DNA of 64,000 nt from Candidatus Poribacteria bacterium (GTDB taxonomy: Bacteria > Poribacteria > WGA-4E > WGA-3G), in NCBI GenBank assembly GCA_028818705.1, contig JAPPNJ010000217.1, forward strand, positions 1 to 64,000, given 5' to 3'. The position numbers and the translations under genes are program-made. Below the pieces are notes generated by a model. That model was not told where the DNA came from, searched no databases, and worked only from the letters and a program-made list of their open reading frames with translations. Below, piece by piece: positions 35,984 through 45,572 of this stretch; position 1 is the stretch's first letter, and the number at the start of each line of letters is the position of its first letter.

Positions 35984-37000
35984 CTATTCATAGCCGCGTT
36001 TGATGTTCCCCCATGTTGATGGCAGTTTGTCCGCAGGATCGACAGACGTTGCACTACCGACGACCTCGTTGGAAATGATAAGATCGCCGAGTACACCTGG
36101 GCTGTTATCGTTTTCAAAGTCACTCGACCAAGCAACTGCACCGCCAAGGGGTGCGGCGTACGTGCCGGGCGCGGGCCCGTCAATATCTGTGATTGTGATG
36201 TCGAATCCGATGACTAAGCCGTCTGTAGGAGCGAGGGCTGCGCCGAAAAACGGCTCAAAAACCGACCAAGGAAGACGTATCTCAGCGGCATAACCGCTAC
36301 CAGTTTTCTGACCTGCGACGTGTCCGTTACCGGGTTCGCCTAACTCTGGATCGACGGCGGCATTCAACGATTGTGACCACGCACCGCTTGATCCTGCTGT
36401 TGTTACAGGCGCGAATATCCAATAGTGGTCGTCCGCTTCATAGATGCTGTTATTGGCAACGTGTTTCGTCTCGAACTTATGGTGGTCAAATTCAAAAACA
36501 GGCGCATCGTGCTTGGTGTCAAATAGCAACCATATCCCGTCAATGTCTCCAGACCGAGAGGCGAGATCGTTGGCATACGCGTGGTGGGTGTCGTCAGTGA
36601 TGTCAAACCCGAAATAGAGGTAGTCATCATCCCATAGCGTTGCCCAGCGCGCCAGGAAGTCGTCGTCGCCATCGAATTTGCCGCGGCTGACACGGAGTCC
36701 ACCATCATTTGTGTCGCTGCCAGCACCGCCGCCGGGAATAATCTGGTACCATTCTTGATTATGTTTCGGATCGCGAGGATCTACGACGATGTCTTGCAGA
36801 GGTGAAGCTTCTTGAAATATTGTGTCCCACTCTGCTTCGTCGAGATTTCCATCAATTGTGAGAGGTGCTTCGGTTTTTTTAGATGTTACTTCACCACCTG
36901 AGTGTGCCATTACCGGCAGTGTAGAAAGTGTGAATAAAACACAGCAGGCAATAATGAATAGATTAAATTTTACAGAGCGCAATTTTTGGGGAACAAACAT
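35984..37000 (-). CDS. Secreted CBM9/DOMON-like protein
   Basis: About 338 residues from ATG 37000, preferred over 37039 because TAGGAG lies upstream and the signal peptide is then properly placed. The mature part begins with the CBM9-type stretch APLTIDGNLDEAEWD and includes DDDYLYFGFDITDDTHHAY, FEFDHHKFE and YAAEIRLPWSVF. This fold binds sugars or haem outside the cell. The C-terminus DKLPSTWGNIKRGYE matches the tails of the LamG proteins at 12362 and 44934. No catalytic domain is present. Confidence 0.72.
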   Translation of the reverse strand: MFVPQKLRSVKFNLFIIACCVLFTLSTLPVMAHSGGEVTSKKTEAPLTIDGNLDEAEWDTIFQEASPLQDIVVDPRDPKHNQEWYQIIPGGGAGSDTNDGGLRVSRGKFDGDDDFLARWATLWDDDYLYFGFDITDDTHHAYANDLASRSGDIDGIWLLFDTKHDAPVFEFDHHKFETKHVANNSIYEADDHYWIFAPVTTAGSSGAWSQSLNAAVDPELGEPGNGHVAGQKTGSGYAAEIRLPWSVFEPFFGAALAPTDGLVIGFDITITDIDGPAPGTYAAPLGGAVAWSSDFENDNSPGVLGDLIISNEVVGSATSVDPADKLPSTWGNIKRGYE

Positions 37001-37254
37001 TGTGAATCTCCTATTGATAACCTTCGCTGTAAAGCGCAAAGACGTTTCTGTTTTTTTGTAGAAACGTGCTTAAGGTTTAGGTGTTCCAAGCAATAGGGAC
37101 ATTAGTAAAACTAATGAACTGTGTGTGCCATCGCTCGTTGTTATGGGACTCGTCCCTATTAGCGAATGGCTTCTCAATAGACTTTATTAGAAGTAAAAAT
37201 AATAGTCAAGTTTTTTCTAAGGTATTCGTTCTCGGTTTTTCAGTTTTGTCTGCC

Positions 37255-37383
37255 TTAGTAGGGGTAGAATCTCGTTCCCAGCGGTGGAAGTAAGTTATCA
37301 ATAAATTCACCATCTATATTCGTGGCAATCTGTTTCCAGATTTCATCTTTGGATGGCCCGAAAATAGACCTGCGTTTACTCAT
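37255..37383 (-). pseudogene. Truncated N-terminus of a small conserved-type protein
   Basis: AAGGAGCAACG precedes an ATG that reads MSKRRSIFGPSKDEIWKQIA and stops after 42 codons. The well-placed ribosome site and a structured-looking start suggest that a longer gene was cut short. I do not recognise the family with confidence. The rest of the 37001-37461 gap shows no other gene. Confidence 0.35.
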
Positions 37384-37461
37384 CGTTGCTCCTTAACGTA
37401 GATTTTTGAAGATAGAAGCCTAAAGTAGTGTGGGTGAGGACAGCACCAATAAAGAAACGAA

Positions 37462-38142
37462 TTAGCGTTTCAGTGCGACCGAGACCCCATCGCGGAGCGG
37501 AATAATCGTCGTGAATACTTCAGGCGAACTGTAAAGGAGCCGAGTTACCTCTCTAACACCGATTGTGGCATCGTGAAACCACCTCTCCCGTTCATCAAGT
37601 CCTTCTGGAGCACTCCCCGGCTCCTGCGTGATGACACGTCCCATCCAAAGCATGTTGTCCGTGATAAACAACCCACCACTCCTAAGCCGTGGAATTGCTT
37701 TCCGAAACGCTTCAGGATACCCGTCCTTGTCGATGTCGTTGTAGATAATGTCGAACTCGCCTTCGGTTTCGTCTATGATTTCAAGGGCGTTGCCGACTCG
37801 ATAGTCAATACGATCAGCAATACCACCGCGCGCAAGGTACCCGGCGGCGCGATCAGCGTTCTCCTGCGATCCATCCGTACAGATGATGGAGGCTTCTGGT
37901 TTTTGCAGTGCCTTCGCCATCCAATACGCTGAGTAGCCAAAACCTGAGCCCATCTCGAAAATTCGGGTCGGATTGGTGAGCAATACGAGTTGGTGCAAGA
38001 CGCGTCCGACGAGCGGTCCCACAATAGGAAAGCGGTTTGCTCGTGCGTGTGCCTCCATTTCCGTGAGGACCTCATCGCGTTCAGGAATAATGTCAAGTAG
38101 GTAGTCATCAATCGACGGATGAAGAATATCCATACGTTGCAT
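37462..38142 (-). CDS. O-methyltransferase (catechol/caffeoyl-CoA type)
   Basis: A 226-residue SAM enzyme. Motif I is IFEMGSGFGYSAYWMA, followed by ASIICTDGSQENADRAAGYL, then FDIIYNDIDKDGYPEAFRKA with the metal-binding Asp pair expected in this family and LFITDNMLWMGRV, whose Asp-Asn is a family ligand. GGAG precedes the ATG. It transfers methyl groups to hydroxyls of small aromatic or polyketide-like compounds. It is followed upstream by the Gfo/Idh/MocA gene on the same strand, separated by a short repeat, so co-transcription is uncertain. Confidence 0.83.
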   Translation of the reverse strand: MQRMDILHPSIDDYLLDIIPERDEVLTEMEAHARANRFPIVGPLVGRVLHQLVLLTNPTRIFEMGSGFGYSAYWMAKALQKPEASIICTDGSQENADRAAGYLARGGIADRIDYRVGNALEIIDETEGEFDIIYNDIDKDGYPEAFRKAIPRLRSGGLFITDNMLWMGRVITQEPGSAPEGLDERERWFHDATIGVREVTRLLYSSPEVFTTIIPLRDGVSVALKR

Positions 38143-38165
38143 AATCGCTCCTGTTTTATCTCATA

Positions 38166-38196
38166 GCAAGTCAGCGCGCTTGGAAAGCGCGCCTAC
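38166..38196. repeat. Dispersed palindrome family C (GCGCGCTT hairpin)
   Basis: AGCGCGCTTGGAAAGCGCGC followed by CTACCGAG. Close relatives are at 19319-19345 (GCGCTTGCAAAGCGCGCCTACGA) and, decayed, at 47600-47622. The shared CCTAC end links this family to others in the window. Confidence 0.5.
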
Positions 38197-39332
38197 CGAG
38201 TATGGCGACTGCGTTCTTCTTGCTGCCAGCGTTCGAGTGGGTGATCGCGGGGCGTGAGCGGCATAGGAATTCGCCTCCCCTGACGATGTGATTCCCATGT
38301 GGCATGAATCATTTCAAGGCAATCGCGACCATCTCTACCGCTCGCGAATGGATCACGGTCTTCTTCAATGGCTTCAATGAGGTCGCGTAGCATGAGGCGT
38401 TGCAATAATAGCCGTATTGATGCTTTATCTCGTGGATTGCCTTGCTCGTCAAGGTCTTCAGCGGATAGATGCACTGGCTCCCAGGCTTCTGATGGTGTTT
38501 TGTGTTGTCCCTTGTGGATAAACATCGTGGTGCCGACGCTCTCTCGGATAGCAATTCTACCTTCGGTGCCTACAATGTCGATGCCGTAAGCGTTATCATT
38601 GGTCTGTGGTTGTGCAAGAAACTGCACATCGGCGTGGACACCGTTCTTGAAACGGAAGGCGGCGTGTCCGCGTTCGCCGAGCACAAGCCCAGCATCGCGA
38701 TCAAACGCGTGGACCTCTTGGGTGTGTTTGATGTCGTCAACGGTTGACTCGCGTCCGTCCATCTGTACGAGATGTGCGTGTGTCCATTCGACATCGCCAC
38801 TGAAAAGTCGTAGCCAATCGTAGAGATGCGTACCCATTTCCATGAGCGAGTTGCCTACCTTGCGTCCGCCTTTGTCGGTTGCCTTCAGCAACACAACATC
38901 GCCGATTTCACCCTTTTCGATCAACGAAAGGACGTGACGGTTATAGGGACTGGCACGTTTGATATGGTTAATGGCAAACTTGACGTTGTGTCGGTCGCAG
39001 GTTTCGACCATCTCGTCGGCTTCAATCAGGTTTAGGGCAGTTGGTTTTTCACAGAAAACGTGGATGCCGCGCCGTGCTGCGGCGATCGTTGGTGGATGGT
39101 GCATCGGTGCCTGCGTAGGAACGATGACGATGTCGGGTTGTTCTTCGTCAAGCATCTTTTCATAGTCGTCATAGATGGCTTTGATGCCGAACCGTTCGCT
39201 CCACGCTTTTGCTCGCTCTGGGTTGATTTCCGCGCCGGTGACGAGTTCACAGTTCTCTTCTAACTCTACTGCTTGGGCATGAGCTCCACCCATGCCGCCT
39301 AAACCGATGATTGCTATACGATAGTTATTCAT
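38193..39332 (-). CDS. Gfo/Idh/MocA-family oxidoreductase
   Basis: A 379-residue NAD(P)-dependent sugar or inositol dehydrogenase type protein. The Rossmann start is IAIIGLGGMGGAHAQAV, the family motif is FCEKPTALNLIEADEMV, and NHIKRASPYNRHVL holds a likely catalytic Lys region. A C-terminal beta-sheet domain follows (GLVLGERGHAAFRFKNGVHA, GIDIVGTEGRIAIRE). The substrate is unknown. Oxidoreductases of this kind often accompany enolase-superfamily and epimerase genes in sugar-acid use, but none is adjacent here. Confidence 0.85.
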   Translation of the reverse strand: MNNYRIAIIGLGGMGGAHAQAVELEENCELVTGAEINPERAKAWSERFGIKAIYDDYEKMLDEEQPDIVIVPTQAPMHHPPTIAAARRGIHVFCEKPTALNLIEADEMVETCDRHNVKFAINHIKRASPYNRHVLSLIEKGEIGDVVLLKATDKGGRKVGNSLMEMGTHLYDWLRLFSGDVEWTHAHLVQMDGRESTVDDIKHTQEVHAFDRDAGLVLGERGHAAFRFKNGVHADVQFLAQPQTNDNAYGIDIVGTEGRIAIRESVGTTMFIHKGQHKTPSEAWEPVHLSAEDLDEQGNPRDKASIRLLLQRLMLRDLIEAIEEDRDPFASGRDGRDCLEMIHATWESHRQGRRIPMPLTPRDHPLERWQQEERSRHTR

Positions 39333-39515
39333 GTCTGTCTTTGCCTTACACTGTTTGCCAAGAGGATATATGCTTTGTTTGCAACTATCATAGCAACTTC
39401 AGAGTTGGGGTGCAAGAGAAAAATCTCGTATCGCCTGAGAGAAGAAATGGGTAGGGCGAGGCATGAAGACTTCGCCTAACAGCATGAGGGCTGTTTAAGC
39501 TTGGTCAACTCTGGT

Positions 39516-42494
39516 TCATTTCAAAATAACCATCTTCCGCAGGAAGGACCTGTTATCTGCCTTGAGTTGATAAAAATAGATACCACTGGCGACGCGTTCA
39601 CCAACATCATTTCTACCGTCCCAATACGCCGCGCGACTCCGACTCGTATAGTAGCCTTCTCGTTGATGACCGAGATCCAGTCTACGGACGATGCTGCCCC
39701 GCGTATCATAAATGCGGATCTCCACGTCGGTGTCAGTTGCTAAGTGGTAGGGTATCCACGTCTCCGGATTGAATGGGTTTGGATAGTTGGTGAGGAGCGA
39801 TGTCTGTTCAACAACTGTCTGTGTTGCAGGTGCAGCGGCAACGTCCATAGGACCCGTCTGGATACCGAGGGCGATGTCAGTGAGTTCACCTAATCCTATA
39901 ACGACATCTTGGATGTTTCCACCGTCAAGGCCAGCGCGCCGCAGTTTCCCTTTCTCTGTCCAATAGACTTTACCGCCTGTGACATCCACAATGACTTGTC
40001 CTGGAGACACCAAGCCTGTAATGAAATTCGGCTGAAAGTTGGAACCGTCGAGGTTCATACGTTGGAGTTTACCCCAGGCGTTGGTCAGGTAAAGTTTCCT
40101 ATTTACAGCATCAAGAGCCATGCCGTGCGGTGCGCTTGTCAATTTCTTGACTAATTGCACATTCGATCCGTCAAGGTTAGCGCGTTGGATCTTTCCAGTC
40201 GTCTTACTCGTCTGTTCTATCCAATAGAGTTTGCTATTCGTTGTATCTAAGACGAGGTTCTGCGGCGTTTTCAAGTCTGTAACGAGGTTGGGTTGGAAAT
40301 CGGAGCCGTCTAAGTTCATGCGTTGGATTTTGCCCCAGGCGTTGCTCAAGTAGAGTTTACCGGCTGTGGTATCAATCGCGATGTCGAGAGGCACGCTTGT
40401 CAGGTTCCTAACGAGTTGTGTGTTTGTCCCGTCAAGATTTGCGCTTTGGATTTTCCCGGTTCGGTTGCCTGTTTTTTCCGTCCAATAGAGTTTTCCAGGG
40501 GCTGCATCCACAGCGAGACTGATTGCGTTCTGGACCCTTGGCACAGGATTTTCCACCTTATTATTGGCAAGGTGGTAGAGAACACCTATTCTTGCGTCTG
40601 TCCAATAGAGGGGTGGGTATTTTCCGGGTGCGACTTGCACGGGGGTTTTCAGGTATATCTCACCGTCTAAGTCAGGTAGCACATGCGAGCGTTTCTCCGT
40701 CACACCGCTGGCAACGCCTGATACCTTCTCTGGGAGTTCAATCTGTTGTTCCTTGCCAGAACGGTTGTACACCGCCCAACCATTGGTATACTCGCGGATA
40801 AATATCCCTTCAATAGGCACGCCAGCGCGATTGACGTAGCGCTGCCCTTTCGTTTCATCACCGCCAACGGGACGACCTAAAGGGGCATCATAGAATGGAT
40901 ACCAATAGAGTTCTGGATGTGAATGAGGCTCACCGCGTTCATGAACCTCTGAATGTTTCTTCTCAATCAGATCCCGATGATCATAGAAGTGCGTATGTGG
41001 CGCGAGACTCGTAATTCCCCTATAAAGTCTCATAAAACCATCGGAATGTGTGAGACTCATTGTCGTAAATAAGCGCATCCGTTGTTGGTTCTGTTGGCTG
41101 TTAAAGGGTTCGCTCGGTATCCCCCACCCTTCTAAACTGTTTATTCGCGGTTCTCGTAAATGCTGCTCACCCCAAAGGAGTGTGCTCTCTATTTCAGTAA
41201 GATGTTGATGCGTATAAGGACCTATCGTTTCCATGTACATTCCATTAACGTAGGGTGCTGAGTGCGGTATTTTGGTGTCATTCGTATTGACAATGATAAG
41301 GAAGTTATCTCTGATAGCATCGACCTCCTCACGGATACGCCGAAGCATTGTAATCGCTGCTTCGTGGACATCATAAGTGTAGTAGTGAGCGTCCTCCCTG
41401 TTGCGCCAATCATCCCGCCACACATCGAAAAAAATACCATCATAGAGACCGCATTTCGCAAACGCAACCGCTCGCCTGACCATAAAGTCTCGCACTTCTG
41501 GTTGTGTGAAGTCAATAAGAAATGAATCCTCATCAACCACAATTCTTTCCCCTGATTCATCTCTCACCCAATAGGGCCAATCGTCTGGATACTCACCGGG
41601 ATTTACGGCCCAATAATTCATCGGAACAATGAAAATCATGTTTGGGTTCAGAGAAAGCATCTCATCCCGATATTCCTTTGCAGATTCAACATGCAGAAGT
41701 GTTTTCAAACCTTCAGAGGTTGGAAGCCATTTCAGGTGAAACAGTAGGCTACTCCAATGCTCGTCATGATATGCTAAGCGTTCCTTCCACGATAGATTTG
41801 GTAAGTTGATGATATTTCCCCAAGCCGAGAAAATAGAAGGATACTCACGATTCTCAATGCGCTCAGAAATCGGGACACCCGCTAAATCACAAGTTTCATC
41901 GTACCCGAATTGCATCAACTTCGATCGTGGAAGCGTAGAAAGAACCTTATTATCCTCGTTACCCTGGATCTCGAGATTTTCAAGGTTTGGTAAGCCCGCG
42001 AGGGGCGATAAATCCACAATCTGATTGTAGCTAAGCGAAAGCACTTTTAGATTTACCAACCCCGCGAGGGGCGAAACATCCGTAATTTGGTTGCCCCCTA
42101 ATCGCAGCAAGTCAAGGTTGACTAACCTCGCGAGGGGCGATAGGTCTGAAATCTCGTTGCCTCCCAAATCAAGAAAACTAAGTTTGGTTAGACCGGACAA
42201 AGGAGATAGGTCATGAATCTTGTTCCTTCCGAGACCAAGTACCTGCAAATCAGTTGCCAGTTCTAAGCCGGTAAGATCTACAATCCCTTTATCTGTTGCA
42301 ATAAGATTTGTTAAGTGTAGTTGCATATATTCCAGGGTCAAGGGCTCGTTTTCACGAACTCCAAGTTTTTCTCGAACTGCTTTTCGCAAGTTCGGATCCG
42401 GCATCCAATCTTCTTCTTCTTGAGCGATGGCAAGATGAAGTATCCAAGTCGTGATTGCAAGTAAAATGAGAAAAAATGCGTAAAATCTTTTCAT
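39516..42494 (-). CDS. Secreted multidomain protein: LRR, glycoside-hydrolase-like barrel, YWTD propeller and C-terminal sorting domain
   Basis: About 992 residues from ATG 42494, which has AAAAGGAG upstream and starts a proper signal peptide; the open frame reaches 42734 without one. After the signal come leucine-rich repeats near residues 60-180 (SPLAGLVNLKVLSLSYNQI) and a barrel-like region near 190-530 with GIFFDVWRDDW and NTNDTKIPHSAPYVNGMYME, resembling glycosidase-like proteins. Next is a six-part YWTD propeller (KLYWTEKTGNRTGKIQSANL), and last YPNPFNPETWIPYHL...GIYFYQLKADNRSFLRKMVI, a type IX-like or FlgD-like tail. It is probably cell-surface. The hydrolase assignment is the least certain part. 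Confidence 0.75.
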   Translation of the reverse strand: MKRFYAFFLILLAITTWILHLAIAQEEEDWMPDPNLRKAVREKLGVRENEPLTLEYMQLHLTNLIATDKGIVDLTGLELATDLQVLGLGRNKIHDLSPLSGLTKLSFLDLGGNEISDLSPLARLVNLDLLRLGGNQITDVSPLAGLVNLKVLSLSYNQIVDLSPLAGLPNLENLEIQGNEDNKVLSTLPRSKLMQFGYDETCDLAGVPISERIENREYPSIFSAWGNIINLPNLSWKERLAYHDEHWSSLLFHLKWLPTSEGLKTLLHVESAKEYRDEMLSLNPNMIFIVPMNYWAVNPGEYPDDWPYWVRDESGERIVVDEDSFLIDFTQPEVRDFMVRRAVAFAKCGLYDGIFFDVWRDDWRNREDAHYYTYDVHEAAITMLRRIREEVDAIRDNFLIIVNTNDTKIPHSAPYVNGMYMETIGPYTHQHLTEIESTLLWGEQHLREPRINSLEGWGIPSEPFNSQQNQQRMRLFTTMSLTHSDGFMRLYRGITSLAPHTHFYDHRDLIEKKHSEVHERGEPHSHPELYWYPFYDAPLGRPVGGDETKGQRYVNRAGVPIEGIFIREYTNGWAVYNRSGKEQQIELPEKVSGVASGVTEKRSHVLPDLDGEIYLKTPVQVAPGKYPPLYWTDARIGVLYHLANNKVENPVPRVQNAISLAVDAAPGKLYWTEKTGNRTGKIQSANLDGTNTQLVRNLTSVPLDIAIDTTAGKLYLSNAWGKIQRMNLDGSDFQPNLVTDLKTPQNLVLDTTNSKLYWIEQTSKTTGKIQRANLDGSNVQLVKKLTSAPHGMALDAVNRKLYLTNAWGKLQRMNLDGSNFQPNFITGLVSPGQVIVDVTGGKVYWTEKGKLRRAGLDGGNIQDVVIGLGELTDIALGIQTGPMDVAAAPATQTVVEQTSLLTNYPNPFNPETWIPYHLATDTDVEIRIYDTRGSIVRRLDLGHQREGYYTSRSRAAYWDGRNDVGERVASGIYFYQLKADNRSFLRKMVILK

Positions 42495-42759
42495 TGATTG
42501 CTCCTTTTGATAAAGTTTTAGAAATCGTTTGGCGTGCGACAAGGTCAAGGATATTAATAATCCCATCCTCGTAAAATTAAGAAATGCAGTACAGTCCATA
42601 TCCTCTATTATTAAAGACGAATTTACAAGTAGAAAAAACTGCATAAAAAGAAAAATATGCGAATTTATTAGGAAGACAAGCAGATTTTCTGCCTGCAAAA
42701 AGGGTGGGAGGCGAAGCCCGAAGGCCGAAGCCATCCTCGCCTAACAAAAATGAGGGGGT

Positions 42760-42782
42760 AGGAGCGAGTTGTGCTCGCGATA
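42760..42782. repeat. Dispersed palindrome family B, copy 2
   Basis: AGGAGCGAGTTGTGCTCGCG pairs GCGAG with CTCGC. It matches 4921-4941. It lies next to a larger imperfect palindrome built of GAGGCGAAGCCC...GCCATCCTCGCC (42708-42742). Confidence 0.5.
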
Positions 42783-42859
42783 TTGCGTCCAAACCTTAAC
42801 TTATGTAAATGAAAACCGAGAACGGAACCGAAAACTAAATAGCCCTGGTCTGTTCCTGT

Positions 42860-44796
42860 TCACTTCCGAATAAGCATTTTACGGGTTGCTGAGAAGTCAC
42901 CAGCGTCAATTGTATAAAGATAGATCCCACTGCTCACGGATTCGCCGGTCTGATTGCGTCCGTCCCAATAAATTGCTTCTGATTGTGATGAATAGTCTCC
43001 TGCGGGTATTATCCCTGGGGATAAGCGACGCACCAATTGACCTGTAGGTGCGTAGATGTGTATAGTGACATCACTTTCGGCTGCGAGTCGAAACGGAATC
43101 CACGTTTCTGGGTTGAAAGGATTCGGGAAGTTTTGTAGGAGTTGGTTCCGCTTTATCGCTCCCAATATGACGATTTGCTTATCCTGCGGTTCAACAGCGA
43201 CAGGCTGCGAGGGTAGCAGGGCACTTCCGTCCCAGATTTGGATTTGTCCTGTATTGGCATACGAAAGGAGAATTGTCCCATCTTGGCTGACATCAAAATA
43301 CTCTGGAATAGAGACGTGATTGAGTTGGGTTTCTGTCTGCCAATCCCAGATTTGGAGGTTGTAGTCTTGGCCAGCGAAAAGATAACGCCCATCCGGACTA
43401 AAGTGCACTGGAAATCCTACGTCAAGCGTTGTGAGGAGTTCAGGACGCTCTGGTAAAAGTTTCCAGATTTGGGTATCATGTTCTCTGGGGACTGCCAGCA
43501 CAGGCGAACCGTCCGCAGCGGAGGCGAAGGCGGGTCTTGAATGGCGGCTACTCCAGAGTTCCGGCACCTGCCATGCGTATTGAAAGATGAAGGTATCTGC
43601 CTCGCGCTTCCACAACACGATCCAATACTGCCGGGCGTGATTAAGGTTTGACCGTCTGGACTCAGCATATCCTTCCAACAGTAGGCGAAATCCGACCAAA
43701 CGTTCAAGGGCTGTTTGCTTTGGACGTCCCAAATCACGACAGCATCCCAATAGTGCAAGAGCAGTGTTTTCCCATCTGGGGAGATTACTATTGTATCAAG
43801 GATGTAAAAGTCGTCGCCGAGTGTATCCATCTGTTTTCCAGATTCGACCTCCCAGACCCTGACCTGATCGTTCCAGCCATCCCAAGGGCCCTGACCCGAC
43901 GAACTGCGTGTTCCTATCCGTGAAGCGACATAGAGGTATTGACTGTCTGGGCTGAAAACCAGACTCGAAATGGCTTCAATGCCGCTGTGTTCTTGCCATA
44001 AAAGTTGTTGCGTTTCTATGTCCCAGACGTAAACTTCGTTCCAACCTTCTTCAAACGTTGCGAGGCGTGTTCCGTCGGGACTAATAACTACGTCTTCAAC
44101 CCAGTTACCGGTGTGTCCTTCAAAATGCCCTTCCAAGCGGCGTGTTTGGGCGTTCCACAATTCAACGTCTGGACGCGTTGACGCGACAATAAGATAGCGA
44201 CCATCTGGCGTAAAAACTGAAGCGTGATCTCTTGAATAGGACGAACAGATTTTGCCGTTCCTGTGGGGATGGCATTGCTCCCACGGACGGCGTTGACCTA
44301 TCATTTTTCCTATAAACGCACCGGTTTGCCAATTCCATAGCTGAATCTGATCATCATAGGAGGTTGCGAACAGTGGTGCTGTTGGACTGAATGATGCGAC
44401 TCTGATAATACCTGCCATGTCCCATTGAAATATCTGTTCACGGGCATTGACATCCCAGATGTTTACGGTAGTTCTCCTTGAATCAACAGAGGCGTTCAAG
44501 ATTGATAGATATTCTGCAGTTGGACTGATGACAACATGGCTGACGTGTGTTGGTTGATGTATTCGCTCACCGAATTCGTCGATCACTTCGTTCGTGTGTG
44601 GATTAACAACCTGAATATGTGTTGGCACGACACGCAGGATGGTTTCATTGGAAAGAAAAACGTGCTGCTCTGGGATAGGTTGTCCAATCGTGCCGATAGG
44701 TTCAAGCGCTAAGGCGAGACAGGGAAAGTAGACAAGACTCATCAGGACAATAAGGACTTGCGAACTTTGTCTTAAAAGGGTACTAACCGTTTTCAT
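42860..44796 (-). CDS. Secreted WD40-repeat protein with C-terminal sorting domain, frameshifted
   Basis: Two overlapping frames (44796 down to about 43640, and about 43640 down to 42860) form one protein. The first part starts at ATG 44796 (GGAGG upstream) with a signal peptide and WD40 units (VISPTAEYLSILN, FSPTAPLFATSYDDQIQLW, FTPDGRYLIVASTRPDVELW). The second continues with FSPDGRYLFAGQDYNLQIWD and ends in NFPNPFNPETWIPFRLA...GIYLYTIDAGDFSATRKML. Adding one C to the CCC run (43633-43635) gives LITPRQYWIVLWKREAD, a smooth join. So this is a single surface propeller protein, broken by a one-base loss or an assembly error. Confidence 0.75.
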
Positions 44797-44933
44797 GGGA
44801 AACCTCCGACCTATACAAAATCTGAATTGCATTGTTTGCTCCTTTCACGGTCCTTTTCTTTTGAAAACAGCACTGCGTGAACTTCCGATCAGAAACCAGA
44901 ATATAACAGCTCATAGAAGTCTTTTTAGGGATT

Positions 44934-45200
44934 TCATTGCTTAAGTTCTCCCCATGTTGTTGCAAGTTTTCCTTGTGCTTCGACCGCGAGTGGGATACCC
45001 GTCTTCGCACCGTTTTTACCTACCAGTGTGCCTTTCGGTAAGAGTATGCCGAAGGCTTCAAAGTCCAAAACTGCGTAGTCATCCACGCCATCAAGGACTA
45101 AATAGTTTCCACCTGCAGGCGAAGCTGGCGGAAACGCTTTGGCACTTAGCGGAATTAATGCAAGCAAAAAGAGGCATACAAAGGTTTGTTGGTGTATCAC
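44934..45200 (-). pseudogene. LamG-type protein reduced to both ends
   Basis: An 88-residue frame with a signal peptide (MIHQQTFVCLFLLALIPLSAKA), the first LamG strand (GGNYLVLDGVDDYAVLDFEAFG), then directly a C-terminus VEAQGKLATTWGELKQ that matches the tail of the full-length LamG gene at 12362. About 180 central residues of the fold are missing, with the frame kept. An internal deletion is the simplest reading; a short exported peptide of new function is possible. Confidence 0.5.
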
Positions 45201-45254
45201 TTTTTGTTTTCCTTACCTGTTCGTCGGTCTGTTTTTTCTGCGGATTGATAAAAG

Positions 45255-45303
45255 TGGAGCGATGCAACAATTGAGATATGGGAAAACCCATTGCATCGCT
45301 CCA
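45255..45303. repeat. Perfect 13-bp inverted repeat with a nested hairpin
   Basis: TGGAGCGATGCAA and TTGCATCGCTCCA match over 13 of 13 bases around a 23-base centre that itself holds TGGG-AAAA-CCCA. AATTTTTT follows on the plus strand. It may be a terminator or another small mobile palindrome. The gap 45201-45497 shows no gene. Confidence 0.55.
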
Positions 45304-45497
45304 AATTTTTTCAAGGAGGCAGGCTTTCCCGGTTGGTTCGCGGTTGTGTTAGTATATGTGAGCAATTTCTGTGCCAAAGGCAATTCACCTGCAAAACGCC
45401 TTTAGGGAAGGGTTTCCGTCGATATTGGCGGACAAACTGGTTTCCACTGTTCAATTTCTGGACAGATCTGTTCAAAAGTCTCGCGGCACAGAAGTTC

Positions 45498-45526
45498 TTG
45501 ACATGCCTCAATTTTTCACATATACT
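45498..45526 (+). promoter_or_regulatory. Promoter of the epimerase gene
   Basis: TTGACA, a 17-base spacer and TATACT, about 46 bases before the ATG at 45573. Confidence 0.65.
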
Positions 45527-45572
45527 TAGCAGTAGAAGAAATTTTCAGTTTTGAAACGGATCGGGGACAGGC

